The notes beneath the pieces were generated by a model, which saw nothing but the letters and a program-made list of their open reading frames with translations, did not search any database and had not been told where the DNA came from. From positions 3,361,163 to 3,425,162 of the forward strand of contig CM045729.1 in NCBI GenBank assembly GCA_024760905.1: 64,000 nt of DNA, written 5' to 3'. This DNA is from Plotosus lineatus (lineage: Eukaryota; Chordata; Actinopteri; Siluriformes; Plotosidae). This document shows positions 1 to 50,172 of the stretch, piece by piece. The translations under genes and the position numbers were made by a program. Position 1 is the first letter of the stretch. Each line of letters starts with the position of its first letter.

Positions 1-103
1 TGTGGAGTGTGAGGTGTTTTCTGTTCTGGGGTGATTTCCTGAGACTGAGAACCTAGGGGAACCCCAGAACCACTCGAATGTGTGGCAGTATGAGTCAGTG
101 CTC

Positions 104-106
<3 letters not shown>

Positions 107-161
<55 letters not shown>

Positions 162-345
162 GGAAACATAGACTGATAGAGAGGGTAGGAGAGGGTTGGA
201 AGGTGAGAGAAAGGAAGAACGAGAGTGAGAGAGAAAGGAATGAGGGGAGAGAGTGAGGGCGAGAGAGAGAGACAGACAGAGAGAAAAACAGAGGGAGAGA
301 GAGAGGGATGGAGGAAAGAGAGGCTGAGAGAGAGAGAGTGAGTTC
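107..345. repeat. (CA)n then GA-rich simple repeat
   Basis: A pure (CA)n tract (about 107-160) is followed by imperfect (GAGA)n to about 345. It lies in the dars1 intron downstream of exon 11. Open frames across it are low-complexity. Confidence 0.95.
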
Positions 346-495
346 AGTGTAAAGTATAATGTAGTACAAGTGAAAATGAAATTTCCCCACTGGCGTCCAC
401 TTTCAGAACAATCACGAGGGGAAAGCAGAGTGTTGGGTGCTTTTGTGAGCCATAAACATCATCTACATACTTCACATACAACTAGAGTCTCAAAG

Positions 496-499
<4 letters not shown>

Positions 500-558
<59 letters not shown>
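500..558. repeat. dars1: (GT)n microsatellite next to dars1 exon 11
   Basis: About 59 bp of pure GT on the plus strand, which is (CA)n in the dars1 transcript beginning at intron position +8. Confidence 0.98.
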
Positions 559-559
<1 letters not shown>

Positions 560-564
560 TCTAC

Positions 565-37600
<37,036 letters not shown>

Positions 37601-37826
37601 GCTGTAAACTCACACGGCGCTTATTCAGTGCAGGAGACGGGGGAAATGTTCAGTTCTGGGATTCAGTACAGGGCACACACAGCTAAGCCACAGGAAAACG
37701 TGCGGAAAAGGAAGGAGCGATTTCATCTACACACCAAAAACAACACGATTCTAATATCCATCCGTGTGGAAACACAGGCGGAGATAACCGTTCCGTTAGG
37801 AACTTTTAATTCAGAATAAAACACTG

Positions 37827-38173
37827 TCTGTCTGTCTTCCTTTCAGCTTTTCCCCTTTCAGTCAGGAGTCGCCACAGTGAATCATCTGATTCGCACGTTT
37901 GATTTGGCAGAGGTTTTTACGTCGGATGCCCTTCCTGTCACAACCCTTTTAGCAAGGGACAGAAACACGCGACTTTGCAGCCTCCTCTTTACGAAAGTCA
38001 GCAATAATTCTTTTACATGAACCTCTCACCATAGACAGTGACAGACATGGCCCGCCTTTGATAACCCAGTTAGCGGCACTGGTGGGGGTTGCAGTGACAA
38101 CCTTGTGGAATCGAACCCCCAACCTTTAGATCAACGATCCAGCACCCTATACCACTAGACCACCACTGCACCT
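37827..38173 (-). mobile_element. tRNA-derived SINE, complete
   Basis: 347 bp with head at the right, body, LINE-like tail and a (GACA)n-type end. Flanked by a perfect 18-bp duplication attcagaataaaacactg (37809-37826 and 38174-38191). It lies just upstream of dars1 exon 1. Confidence 0.94.
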
Positions 38174-38264
38174 ATTCAGAATAAAACACTGCTGTTGGAA
38201 ATAACATCTTGAAATCATAAATTATTCACATGGCCGTTTTTATCCGGCACAATGTAATAGTTAT

Positions 38265-38505
38265 TATTCATCAACCTGAGGTCCTGGGTTTGAATCCCAG
38301 GCTCACTGAGGGGAATTTCTGTGTGGAAGTTACATGTTCTCCATACACTTGTGGGGTTCCTCTGGGTATTCCAGTTTCCTCCATCAGTACAAGGGCTTCC
38401 AAATTACCTCATGGTGTGAGCTGGAATTGTGTTTTGTTGGCCCTGTGATGATCTGAAGAGCTGTTCAGTATAGGTTCCAGCCTCCCTGTGATTCTCTGAT
38501 TTTTT
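38265..38505 (+). mobile_element. SINE, second family, degenerate
   Basis: B-box-like gggtttgaatccc, then blocks aagttacatgttctcc and aggttccagcctccctgtga. Confidence 0.7.
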
Positions 38506-38522
38506 TTTTTTTCTATTTAATA

Positions 38523-40524
38523 TCTTCTTCTTTTTTTCCTTTCGGCTGTTCCCTTCAGGGGTCGCCACAGTAAACCACCTGCCTCCATCTCACCCTATCC
38601 TCTGTATCTTCGTCTTACTCCAACGACCTTCATGTCCGCCTTCACCACATCCATAAATCTTCTCTTTGGTCTTCCTCTAGGCCTTCTGCCTGGTAGTTCC
38701 AACCTCAACATCCTACTACCAATATACTCACTATCCCTCCTCTGTACATGTCCAAACCATCTCAATCTAGCCTCTCTGACTTCATCTCCAAAACATCTTA
38801 CATGTGCTGTCCCTCTGATGTACTCATTCCTGATCCTATCCATCCTCGTTACTCCCAAAGAGACCCTCAACATTTTCATCTCTGCTACCTCCAGCTCTGC
38901 CTCCTGTCTTCTCCCCAGGGCCACTGTTTCTAAACCATACAACATCGCTGGCCTCAACACCGTCTTGTACACTTTTCCTTTCATTCTTGCCGATACCCTC
39001 CTATCACACATCACACCGGACACTTTTCTCCAACCATTCCAACCTGCCTGCACACACTTCTTCACCTCTTTTCCACACTCTCCATTGCTCTGGATTGTTG
39101 AGCCTAAGTACTTGAAATTCTCCACCTTCTTTATCTCTGCTCCATGTAATGTCACTGTTCCTCTTGGGTCCTTGTCGTTCACACACATGTATTCTGTTTC
39201 ACACACATGTATTCTGCCTTACTGAGGCTAACCTTCATTCCTCTCCTTTCCAGGGTATTCCTCCACCTCTCTAGATTTTCCTGCACTTGTTCTCTGCTCT
39301 CACTGCAGATCACAATGTCATCTGCAAACATCATAGTGCATGGGGAGTCTTGTCTAACCTCGTCTGTCAGCCTGTCCATCACCATAGCAAACAAGAAGGG
39401 GCTCAGAGCTGACCCTTGATGCAGTCCCACCTCCACCTTGAACTATTCTGTCACACCGACAGCACACCTCACCACTGTCTTACATCTCTCATACATGTCC
39501 TGCACCACTCTAACATACTTCTCTGCCACTCCAGACTTCCTCATGCAATACCACAGTTACTCTCTCGGCACCCTGTCATATGCTTTCTCCAGATCCACAA
39601 AGGCACAATGCAGTTCCCTCTGGCCTTCTCTGTACTTCTCTATTAACATCCTCAAAGCAAACACTGCATCTGTGGTGCTCTGTCTTGGCATGAAACCAAA
39701 CTGCTGTTCACAAATGCTGACCTCTGCCTTTAGTCTAGCTTCCATTATTCTTTCCCATAACTTCATCGTATGGCTCATCAACTTTATCCCTCTGTAGTTG
39801 CCACAACTCTGCACGTCTCCCTTGTTCTTAAAAATGGGCACAAGCACACTCCTCCTCCATTCCTCCGGCATCCTCTCACCCTCTAAGACCTTTTTGAATG
39901 TTCTTGTCAGAAAATCTACTGCGACCTCTACTAGACACTTCCATACCTCCACCGGTATGTCATCAGGACCAACTGCCTTTCCATTCTTCATCCTCTTCAA
40001 TGCCCTCCTCACTTTACCCTTACTAATCTTTGCGACTTCCTGGTCCTCAACAGTCACCTCTTCTACTCTTTTTTCTCTCTCATTTTCCTCATTCCTCAGC
40101 TCTTCAAAGTACTCTTTCCATCTTCCCAGCACACTTGTGTCATTAGTCAACACGTTTCCCACTCTGTCCTTAATCACTCTAACTTGCTGCACATCCTTCC
40201 CATCTCTATTTCTCTGCTGTGTCAACCTGTATAAATCATTTTCTCCCTCCTTCCTGTCCAACCTAACGTACAAGTCATCATACGCCTTCTGTTTGGCCTT
40301 TGACACCGCAACCTTTGCCTTACGCTGTGTCTCCCTGTACTCCTGTTTACTCTCTTTGGTCCTCTCTATGTCCCATTTCTCTTTGCTAACCACTTCTTTT
40401 GTACGCACTCCTGCACTTCCTCGTTCCACCACCAAGTCTCCTTATCTACTGTCCTTCCAGAGGACATGCCGAGTACTCTCCTACCTGTCTCCCTGATCAC
40501 ATTAGCTCTTCCTGATCACATTAG

Positions 40525-40526
<2 letters not shown>
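38523..40526 (-). mobile_element. RTE-type LINE, 5'-truncated (2.0 kb)
   Basis: Spans the end of the endonuclease-RT linker to the 3' end. Frames 40435-39557 (292 aa), 39436-39179 and 39206-38595 cover RT and the C-terminal domain; FADDIV is intact near 39320. A stop interrupts FKVEVGLHQG near 39440. The 5' end carries a 15-bp tandem duplication next to (TA)n. Confidence 0.95.

Positions 40527-40592
<66 letters not shown>
40527..40592. repeat. (TA)n microsatellite
   Basis: Pure TA abutting the 5' end of the LINE. Confidence 0.98.
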
Positions 40593-40595
<3 letters not shown>

Positions 40596-40848
40596 ATATA
40601 CATTATATATAAAATTATATAAATACACTGTCTATATATAATTATAATTATTTTTGCTTCATTTTTACTCTTTTTGTATATGTATTTTATTCTTTCTCTT
40701 ATTGCTATAAATTCATGTGTAAATCACTGCATTTATTTTACTGTTTTATTTTCATCTTTTTTTTTTTTTTTTTTTTTTTTTTTATTATTCACATCAGTGT
40801 GTGTTTTGTTTTGTATATCCAGTGTACTGTAGATATGTCTGATGAAGT

Positions 40849-40850
<2 letters not shown>

Positions 40851-40925
<75 letters not shown>
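40851..40925. repeat. (TG)n microsatellite
   Basis: About 75 bp of pure TG; a 25-bp poly(T) run precedes it at 40758-40783. Confidence 0.98.
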
Positions 40926-40926
<1 letters not shown>

Positions 40927-41082
40927 GAAAATGGTGCATTACATCCCCAGAATGCAGAGAGGTTTGTTGTAGTCTGCTGAAGGTTCTTATCTCACTTCTG
41001 TCTCGGGGTCAAATTCACGTCTGGCAAGAAACAACACAACTTCCACTACATTAGCTCTGAGCTCAGAGAAAGATAGCAGCAG

Positions 41083-41440
41083 CAGCAGTCTCATCATCAT
41101 CATCATCATCATCATTATAATCACCATCATTATAATCGCCATCATTATCTCAGTGGTGTTATACAGTAGATCAAATACTTTATAGAAACATTATCTGCAT
41201 TACCACCATCGTCATCATGATCTTCATCATCATCACCATTATTATCATCATATTTATCGTCACATCATCATCATTACCACCACCACTGTCATCCCCATAA
41301 TCAGCATCATTACCACCACCATTATTCTGCTGAGATCATGATAATCTTTATCATCCTCATCACCACCATCATTGTCTCCAACACCACAACCCCATCATTA
41401 TCACCAACATCTTCTTCAACATTCTCACCATCATCACAAT
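41083..41440. repeat. Degenerate (ATC)n trinucleotide region
   Basis: catcatcatc runs decaying into accaccatcat mixtures. Confidence 0.9.
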
Positions 41441-41572
41441 ACTCCTCATTATTAAAAGCTTCTCACATTGATGTCTTATTTATTCACTGCTGTTTCATTG
41501 GTAACACACCCTGTCATGTATTACCCATAGTTGATTCCTGACTGATTAATATTCATATAGTTAAGTGCTCAC

Positions 41573-41576
<4 letters not shown>

Positions 41577-41618
<42 letters not shown>

Positions 41619-41812
41619 CATTATGTGTTTGTGTGTATGATGTGGTTGTGTGTATGTTGTTTGTGTGTGTGTTTGTGTGTGTATGACGTGTTGTGTGTGT
41701 ATGATGTGTCTGTGTGTGTGTGTGTGTATAATGTGTTTGTGTATGTATGATGTGTTTGTGTGTGTGTGTGTTTATGATGTGTTGTGTGTGTGTATAATGT
41801 GTTTATTTTCAT
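41577..41812. repeat. GT-rich microsatellite
   Basis: Pure GT to 41614, then tgtgtatgatgtgt variants. Confidence 0.93.
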
Positions 41813-41844
41813 AAATATTAGTTTATTTTTTATAATTATTCACT

Positions 41845-41950
41845 AATCCCCTTAATCCTGTTGGGGTCATGGGGAGGCTGGAGTTCATCTCAGCCAACTA
41901 TGGGCAAAGGTGGGCTACACTCTGCACAGTTTGCTCGACCACCACAGTGC

Positions 41951-42017
<67 letters not shown>

Positions 42018-42170
42018 AGTGGCAATTTGGAATAGCCAATTTTGCATGTGTTCGGACTGTGGGAGGAGCCAGAGTCCCCAGAGCAACCCACACAAGCACA
42101 GGGAGAACACCATACAGTAACGCCTTCCCCGAGACACAAACCCAGGACCTTCTCTCTGTCCGGTCTCCAC
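41845..42170 (-). mobile_element. SINE, second family, with CA expansion
   Basis: Complement of the 3896-4250 family with a 60-bp CA tract at 41953-42015 replacing the middle. Confidence 0.75.
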
Positions 42171-42602
42171 ACAAAACTAAGCACTGCCTGGATTATACTT
42201 CAATCCAGAACGTTGTACATTTTCATTGTGTTTCAAAAGACTTTCGGCTGTATTTCTGTCTTAAAGGGATCTGACCTCGTCTTAAATCCGCACACAGCGT
42301 AAAGCCTCCATTTCCCAAAAGGAAAAATAAAACAAAAGCCAGCATTCGTTTTATCTGTGTTTATGGAAGCGTATCCGGTTCCTTCTGATGTTGATGTTTT
42401 GGTATTCCTCAGTTGTGTCTCAGGGTTCTCCAGGATCACCACAAGGACCACACCACGCCCACTTTCACTGAATCACACGTCAGACACCTGGAGTTTATAT
42501 TCCAGCAGATTTATACAATAAATACAACCAGACTTTATTCTGTGATTAAACTTGTGTTTTACTCTATTAAACATTTACATGTAAACATTTCCATTGTTTT
42601 TG

Positions 42603-42815
42603 AGGTTGATGTAAAAGAACCATCGCTGACTGTCGTAAAGAGGAGCTGCAAAGCCGTCAGTGTGTTTCTGTCCCGCGCTCAAAGGGTTGTGACAGGAAGG
42701 GCATCCGAGGTAAAAACCTATGCCAAATCAAATGTGCGAATCAGATCATTCGCTGTGGCGACTCCCAAGAAAAGGGAACAAGCCGAAAGGAAAAGAAGAA
42801 GAAGAAGATTAAAAA
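42603..42815 (+). mobile_element. tRNA-derived SINE, 5'-truncated
   Basis: Body and LINE-like tail (ctgtggcgactcccaagaaa...gccgaaagg) ending in (AAG)n, the same tail type as the LINE. Confidence 0.9.
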
Positions 42816-42984
42816 AAAAAAAAATCAGACGAGTGGCTGAACCCCACATGGAATGGTTTGTGTTTACAATAAAACCCCCAGTAAAACCTTCCGAAACCAC
42901 CGTAGTGATGTCACACCCGTCACAGGTACAGTTTATACAGTGGATGCAGTACACAGTTTACAGGAAGTTCATTACACAGGGTCA

Positions 42985-44815
42985 TAGGCAGACAGATAGA
43001 TGGACAGAGACAAATAGATGATAGACAGTCAGGTAAACACACACAGAGAGAGAAATAGATAAAAAGATATAACGATAGATAGACTGACAGATAGACAGGG
43101 AGGCAGACAGACAGACAGACAAGTAGAAAAACAGACAGACAGGCAGATAGACAGATGGGCAGACAGATAGATAGACAGGCAGATAGAGAGACAGACAGGT
43201 AGACAGACAGACAGACAGGTAGACAGACAAGCAGATAGACAGACAGGCAGATGGACAGACAGCTAGATAGACAGAAAAATAGGCAGATGGACAGACAGAT
43301 AGATAGACAGAAAGATAAGCAGATGGACAGACAGATCAATAGACAGACAGGTAGATACACAGGCAGGTGGACAGACAGACAGATAGATAGACAGGCAGAT
43401 AGAGAGACAGAAAGATAGGCAGATGGAAAGACAGATAGATAGACAGACAGGTAGATAGACAGGCAGATAGACAGATGGGCAGACAGATAGATAGACAGGC
43501 AGATAGAGAGACAGACAGGTAGACAGACAGACAGGCAGATGGACAGACAGATAGATAGACAGAAAAATAGGCAGATGGACAGACAGCTAGATAGACAGAA
43601 AAATAGGCAGATGGACAGACAGATAGATAGACAGAAAGATAAGCAGATGGACAGACAGATCAATAGACAGACAGGTAGATACACAGGCAGGTGGACAGAC
43701 AGGCAGATAGAGAGACAGAAAGATAGGCAGATGGAAAGACAGATAGATAGACAGACAGGTAGATAGACAGGCAGATAGACAGATGGGCAGACAGATAGAT
43801 AGACAGGCAGATAGAGAAACAGACAGGTAGACAGACAGACAGACAGGTAGACAGACAAGCAGATAGACAGACAGGCAGATGGACAGACAGCTAGATAGAC
43901 AGAAAAATAGGCAGATGGACAGACAGATAGATAGACAGAAAGATAAGCAGATGGACAGACAGATCAATAGACAGACAGGTAGATACACAGGCAGGTGGAC
44001 AGACAGACAGATAGATAGACAGGCAGATAGAGAGACAGAAAGATAGGCAGATGGAAAGACAGATAGATAGACAGACAGGTAGATAGACAGGCAGATAGAC
44101 AGATGGGCAGACAGATAGATAGACAGGCAGATAGAGAGACAGACAGGTAGACAGACAGACAGACAGGTAGACAGACAAGCAGATAGACAGACAGGCAGAT
44201 GGACAGACAGCTAGATAGACAGAAAAATAGGCAGATGGACAGACAGATAGATAGACAGAAAGATAAGCAGATGGACAGACAGATCAATAGACAGACAGGT
44301 AGATACACAGGCAGGTGGACAGACAGACAGATAGATAGACAGGCAGATAGAGAGACAGAAAGATAGGCAGATGGAAAGACAGATAGATAGACAGACAGGT
44401 AGATAGACAGGCAGATAGACAGATGGGCAGACAGATAGATAGACAGGCAGATAGAGAGACAGACAGGTAGACAGACAGACAGGCAGATGGACAGACAGAT
44501 AGATAGACAGAAAAATAGGCAGATGGACAGACAGATAGATAGACAGAAAGATAAGCAGATGGACAGACAGATCAATAGACAGACAGGTAGATACACAGGC
44601 AGGTGGACAGACAGACAGATAGATAGACAGGCAGATAGAGAGACAGAAAGATAGGCAGATGGAAAGACAGATAGATAGACAGACAGGTAGATAGACAGGC
44701 AGACAGACAGATAGATGGACAGAAAGATAGACAGGCAGATGGACAGACATATGACAGACAGGCAGAAGAGCAGACAGATAGACAGACAGGTAGATAGTAG
44801 ACAGGTAGACAGGGA
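42985..44815. repeat. 1.8-kb (AGAC/AGAT)n array with higher-order repeat
   Basis: Tetranucleotide variants recur in the same order. The marker gatcaat occurs at 43334, 43658, 43962, 44282 and 44570, spacings 324, 304, 320 and 288, all multiples of four. Long Ser-Ile-Cys-Leu open frames on the minus strand are a side effect. Confidence 0.97.
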
Positions 44816-44819
44816 TTCG

Positions 44820-45595
44820 AGTAAATAATCCTTTGTGTTATATTTAATCAAACTGAAGAATGAAGTTGTGACGCAGCGCTCGCTGGTGTTCGCCTCACTC
44901 GGGTCTGTGATGTGTATCGTGATGAAGAGCACAGAAACGTGTCCTGGTGTGAGTGTGCAAGAGAAACAGATCAGAGAGGCGTGAACTCCGATCCTGGATT
45001 TGATCTTGGTCCCTGGTGAGGACATCATCAGGGTCCAGTCGACTGTCTCTGTTGTCCATTCTGGAGAATTGTGCTGAATAACGGTGATTTGTGCCGGTAT
45101 GAACAAGATTCTCACACGATGAGCTCGCTGAAACATCAACAGCGCCGTGTTTACAGCGTGGAGTCGACACTTTCACCCACAAGCCCTGCAGAAAAATCCC
45201 CCAAATAACCCGACCACACTGGGGTAAACCACACGGTGGCCATATTGGATCTGGTGTCAGGTCACTGAGTTGTGATGCATTTAAAGGTTGTTTTGGCTTC
45301 TGTCGGGATTTCTATCTGGTATTATATAACCCGGTCCGTACAGCAGCACGTTCAGTGATTCAGGAAGAACTCCGTATAGATATTAATCCCTGAATCACTG
45401 CGCACGCCACAGGGCAAGGACAGAATCAATTATTACACAAGCGATGAAAAAAACATCAACACGCTCAGGAGGGAGTTCACTACACCAAGGCAGAATCAGA
45501 AGTGCATTAGGGCGGGGCCATTACTACACCCTAACCAGATAAAAGGTGAGAGGGTCTTATATAATTTAATCATTGATATAATGATGTTATCTGTC
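44820..45595. other. Intergenic, nothing recognised
   Basis: A 95-aa minus frame at 44895-45182 shows no recognisable domain. Otherwise unique-looking sequence. Confidence 0.45.
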
Positions 45596-45599
45596 AGGA

Positions 45600-45770
45600 G
45601 AGTGAGATCAAGATAGGGAGAGTGAGAGGGACAGAAAAAGAGAGAGAACGAGAAAGAGAAAAGAGAGAGAGAGAGATGGAGGAGGAGGAGAGGGTAAGAG
45701 AGAGAGAGAGATGGAGGAGGAGGAGAGGGAAAGAGAGAGAGTGAGAGACAGAGAGAGAGAGATGGGGGAG

Positions 45771-45808
<38 letters not shown>

Positions 45809-45870
45809 GGAGAAGGAGAAGGAGGAGAGGGTAATAGAGTGAGAGAGGGGGGAAGAGAGAGAGTGAGATT
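45600..45870. repeat. GA-rich simple repeat
   Basis: Purine-only units gagagagatggaggaggag repeated at least three times. Confidence 0.95.
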
Positions 45871-45884
45871 TAGGTTGCATGCTG

Positions 45885-45968
45885 CCTTGACCCAGAGTTG
45901 GCTGAGATGAGCTCCAGCCTCTCCACAGCCTGATTAGAATTAAGTGGTTCAGAAAATGAATCGAGGAG
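45885..45968 (+). mobile_element. SINE, second family, tail fragment
   Basis: acccagagttggctgagatg...ttaagtggttcagaaaatga is the 3' end of the family. Confidence 0.7.
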
Positions 45969-46117
45969 GCTGACAGTTGCTGAGAAACCCGAGCAGGACA
46001 TGTGTGAGATTCGACTGTGCAATTCTCATGTTCCTCAAATCGCTTGTCACTCATCTCTTCCTGTGTGGACATTGCTTCATGCATTTATGAGCTATAGGAT
46101 TATTCATTTAGGTAAAA

Positions 46118-46118
<1 letters not shown>

Positions 46119-46159
<41 letters not shown>
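46119..46159. repeat. (ATT)n microsatellite
   Basis: Trinucleotide run; a second is at 46587-46611. Confidence 0.95.
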
Positions 46160-46169
46160 GTTAAAAATA

Positions 46170-46570
46170 ATATGCAGCGGAGAAGAATCGGGTGATCTTG
46201 GTACATCAGGCTTGTAAGGCTCACCATCAGCTCAGGGCCCTCACCCTCTCTACACGCAGTCCAGATAGCGAATGGAACTTCTCCCAGGAAGCACCGCCTA
46301 GTCGAACCCACAAAGAACTTTCGGGAGAGTATGGAGACTCCCCAACACTGCAGCCTTCTGCATCACCCAGACTGTCAGAAGAGCTGTGTTCCCAGTACCA
46401 AACCCGGGCACTCTCTTGATCTGTGTCAGTAGATCAGGAGGTACTAAACCAAGGGCCCCGAGGATAATGGGGAGTCGGACGACTATGTAATTTGGATACA
46501 AACTAGACATTTCATAGACATGGACTGCATATTTTTCCTGAATCTTGCCAGTTGCATTGCTGTCAAAAGG
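46170..46570 (-). mobile_element. LINE C-terminal ORF fragment, other family
   Basis: Minus frame contains NYIVVRLPIILGALGLVPPD and MQKAAVLGSLHTLPKVL, a pattern seen near the C-terminus of several fish retrotransposon ORFs (VPIVVGALG...LQKTALLGTARILRKVL). Confidence 0.5.
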
Positions 46571-46828
46571 AACAGAAAATTCAACATTATTATTATTATT
46601 ATTATTATTATTTAATTTATATTCTTCTTCTTCTATCCTTTTGGCTTTTTCCCCTTTCTCAGGAGTTGCCTTCATTCATTTCACCCATCTCAGCTGACCC
46701 TGTGCAAGGGCAGAGTACACCTTAGACAGCTCACCATGTCAATACAAGATCTTTGATTATTCTATTGGTATGTGTATACTGTATATGTGTATGTAGGATA
46801 TATGTACCGCATGTATATGTGTATATTT

Positions 46829-49800
46829 AATGAAGCCGTGAGGGAGGGGCACAAGCCAGTGTCTCTCCCTCACGCCGGTCCCAAGCCCGGATAAATGCAG
46901 AGGGTTGCATCAGGAAGGGCATCCAGCGTAAAACAAATAAAAATAAATGCCAAATAAAATATGCGAGTCACAACAAAAAAATTCATACCAGATTGGTCGA
47001 GGCCTGGGTTAACAACAACCGCCATCAGTGCTGTTAACCGACAGGGTGCTGGTGGAAATCCAAGGAAAAGATGAAGAGCTAGCTGACATGATGCAGAGGA
47101 GGAAGGTGGACATACTGTGTGTCCAGGAGACCAAGTGGAAAGGTAGCAAAGCTGGAAGCTTAGGAGCAGGGTTGAAGCTGTTTTTTCATGGTGTGGATGG
47201 GAAGAGAAATGGAGTAGGAGTCATCTTGAAGGAGGAGTTTGTCAGGAATGTTCTAGAAGTTAAAAGAGTGTCAGACAGAGTGATGAGTCTCAAGTTAGAA
47301 ATTGAAGGTGTGATGTTAAATGTTGTTAGTGCTTATGCCCCACAGGCAGGATGTGAGCTAGAAGAGAAGGAGAGATTCTGGAGTGAGTTAGATGAAGTGA
47401 TGCAGAGTACCCCCAGAGGCAAAAGAGTGATCATTGGGGCAGACTTAAATGGACATGTTGGTGCAGGAAACAGAGGGGATGAGGAAGTGATGGTCAGGTT
47501 TGGTATCCAGGACAGAAACGCAGAAGGACAGATGTTAGTAGATTTTGCAAAAAGGATGGAAATGTCTGTGGTAAATACTTTCTTTCAGAAGAAACAGGAG
47601 CATAGGGTGACTCATAAAAGCAGAGGAGGAGCACACAGGTAGACTACATCTTGTGCAGATTATGTAATTTGAATGAAGTCAGTGACTGCAAAGTAGTAGT
47701 GGGTGAGAGTGTTACCAAACAGCATAGGATGGTGGTGTGCAGGATGACGCTGATGGTGAGGAAGGTGAAGAAGGCAAAGGCAGAGCAGAAGACAAAGTGG
47801 TGGAAGCTGAAAAAGGAAGAGTGTCATGTTGTCTTCAAGGAGGAGTTGAAACAGGCTTTGGGTGGTCAGGAAGTGCTTCCAGATGACTGGACAACTACAG
47901 CTAATGTGATCAGGGAGACAGGTAGGAGAATACTTGGTGTGTCCTCTGGAAAGAAAGTAGATAAGGAGACTTGGTGTTGGAATGAGGAAGTGCAGGAGTG
48001 TGTACAAAGGAAGAGGTTAGCTAAGAAGAAGTGGGACAGAGAGAGGAGTGAAGAGAGTAAACAGCAGTACAGGAAGACACAGCGTAAGGCAAAGGTAGCC
48101 GTGTCAAAGGCTAAACAGAGGGCGTATGATGACTTGTATGCTCGGTTGGAAAGTAAAGAGGGAGAAAATGATTTATACAGGTTGGCACAGCAGAGACATA
48201 GAGATGGGAAGGATGTGCAGCAAGTTAAAGTGATTAAGGACAGAGAGGGAAATGTATTGACTGATGACAGAAGTGTGCTGGGATCATGGAAAGAGTACTT
48301 TGAAGAGCTGATGAATGAGGAAAATGAGAGAGAAAAAAGAGTAGAAGGGGTGACCGTTGAGGAGCAGGAAGTAGCAAAGATTAGTAAGGGTAAAATGAGG
48401 AGGGCATTGAAGAGGATGAAGAATGAAAAGACAGTTGGTCCTGATGACATACCGGTGGAGGTATGGAAGTGTCTAGGAGAGGAAGCAGTAGATTTTCTGA
48501 CAAGAACATTCAACAAGGTCTTAGAGAGTGAGAGGATGCCAGAGGAATGGAGAAGAAGTGTGATGGTGCCCATTTTTAAGAACAAGGGAGAAGTGCAGAG
48601 TTGTGGCAACTACAGAGGGATAAAGTTGATGAGCCATACGATGAAGTTATGGGAAAGAATAGTGGAAGCTAGACTAAAGGCAGAGGTCAGCATTTGTGAA
48701 CAACAGTTTGGTTTCATGCCAAGAAAGAACACCACAGATGCAATGTTTGCTTTGAGGATGTTAATAGAGAAGTACAGAGAAGGTCAGAAGGAGCTGCATT
48801 GTGCCTTTGTGGATCTGGAGAAAGCATATGACAGGGTGCCGAGAGAGGAACTGTGGTATTGCATGAGGAAGTCTGGAGTGGCAGAGAAGTATGTTAGTGT
48901 GGTGCAGGACATGTATGAGAGATGTAAGACAGTGGTGAGGTGTGCTGTCGGTGTGACAGAAGAGTTCAACTTGGAGGGTGGACTGCATCAAGGGCCAGCT
49001 CTGAGCCCCGTCTTGTTTGCTATGATGATGGACAGGCTGACAGGCGAGGTTAGACAAGACTCCCCATGGACTATGATGTTTGCAGATGACATTGGGATCT
49101 GCAGTGAGAGCAGAGAACAAGTGCAGGAAAATCTAGAGAGGTGGAGGTATGCCCTGGAAAGGAGAGGAATGAAGGTTAGCCTCAGTAAAACAGAATACAT
49201 GTGCATGAATGACAAGGACCCAAGAGGAACGGTGAGGTTACAGGGAGCAGAGATAACGAAGGTGGAGGATTTTAAGTACTTAGGGTAAACAATCCAGAGA
49301 AGTGGAGAGTGTGGAAAAGAGTTGAAGAAGCGTGTGCAGGCTGGTTGGAATGGATGGAGAAAAGTGTCCGCTGTGATGTGTGATAGGAAGGTATCGGCAA
49401 GAATGAAAGGAAAAGTGTACAAGACGGTGTTGAGGCCAGCGATGTTGTATGGTTTAGAAACAGTGGCCCTGGGGAAAAGACAGGAGGCAGAGCTGGAGGT
49501 AGCAGAGATGAAAATGTTGAGGTTCTCTTTGGGAGTAACGAGGATGGATAGGATCAGGAATGAGCACATCAGAGGGACAGCACATGTAAGATGTTTTGGA
49601 GACAAAGTCAGAGAGGCTAGATTGAGATGGTTTGGACATGTACAGAGGGGGGGATAGTGAGTATATTGGTAGGAGGATGCTGAGGTTGGAACTACCAGGC
49701 AGAAGGCCTAGAGGAAGACCAAAGAGAAGATTTATGGATGTGGTGAAGGCGGACATGAAGGAAGTTGGAGTAAAAGAAGCCGATGCAGAGGATAGGGTGA

Positions 49801-49865
49801 GATGGAGGCGGATGATTCACTGTGGCGACCCCTGAAGGGAACAGCCGAAAGGAAAAGAAGAAGAA
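46829..49865 (+). mobile_element. RTE-type LINE, near full length, inactive
   Basis: 5' end aatgaagccgtgagg; a deletion removes part of the leader before the endonuclease near 47055. Endonuclease frame 47028-47642 includes VIGADLNGHVG and VQETKWKGS; a one-base indel near 47630 shifts into 47651-49288 (545 aa), which spans linker and RT with FADDIG intact. A stop at 49287 and another near 49659 break the C-terminal region. It inserted into a copy of the 17342-17638 MITE. Confidence 0.95.
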
Positions 49866-49866
49866 C

Positions 49867-50172
49867 GCTATAAGTGCTTATAATAACACTTAAACATTCA
49901 AAAATAATGCATAAGATGTCAATAAAATATAAATACAAACAGACGTGTGATGCGCACCTCGCATAAAAATGTACGTAGTTTTGTGAGGTTTTTGTTTTTG
50001 TTTGTTTGTTTGGGGGATTTTTTTTGCATAATTTTCATTGTTTTGTGGCATTTCCTGAACTTTTCCCTGATTCTTCCTTAATTTCCTTCTTTTTTTTCCC
50101 CCGATGAATATTTTTGAAAAACTAGGGATGCACTGAAGCTGCAGAAAGTATGAAGTAGTGAGGGATCACTGT
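49867..50172. mobile_element. Pogo-type MITE, right part (left part at about 46770-46828)
   Basis: acattcaaaaataatgcata and aaaatataaataca match the MITE at 17342; the end gtagtgagggatcactgta is the expected inverted end followed by TA. Confidence 0.65.

Noticed and set aside
38632..39225. Plus-strand frames of about 200 aa opposite LINEs (also near 32029, 34977, 47866, 62072)
   Set aside because: Antisense shadows of LINE reverse-transcriptase frames; the same Ser/Leu/His-rich peptide recurs at every copy.
41083..41440. Possible host exon within CAT-rich DNA
   Set aside because: Only degenerate trinucleotide repeat; no coding signature.
42920..45139. Long minus-strand frames of Ser-Ile-Cys-Leu repeats (up to 391 aa)
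   Set aside because: They are translations of the (AGAC/AGAT)n array, open because the unit lacks stops in those frames.
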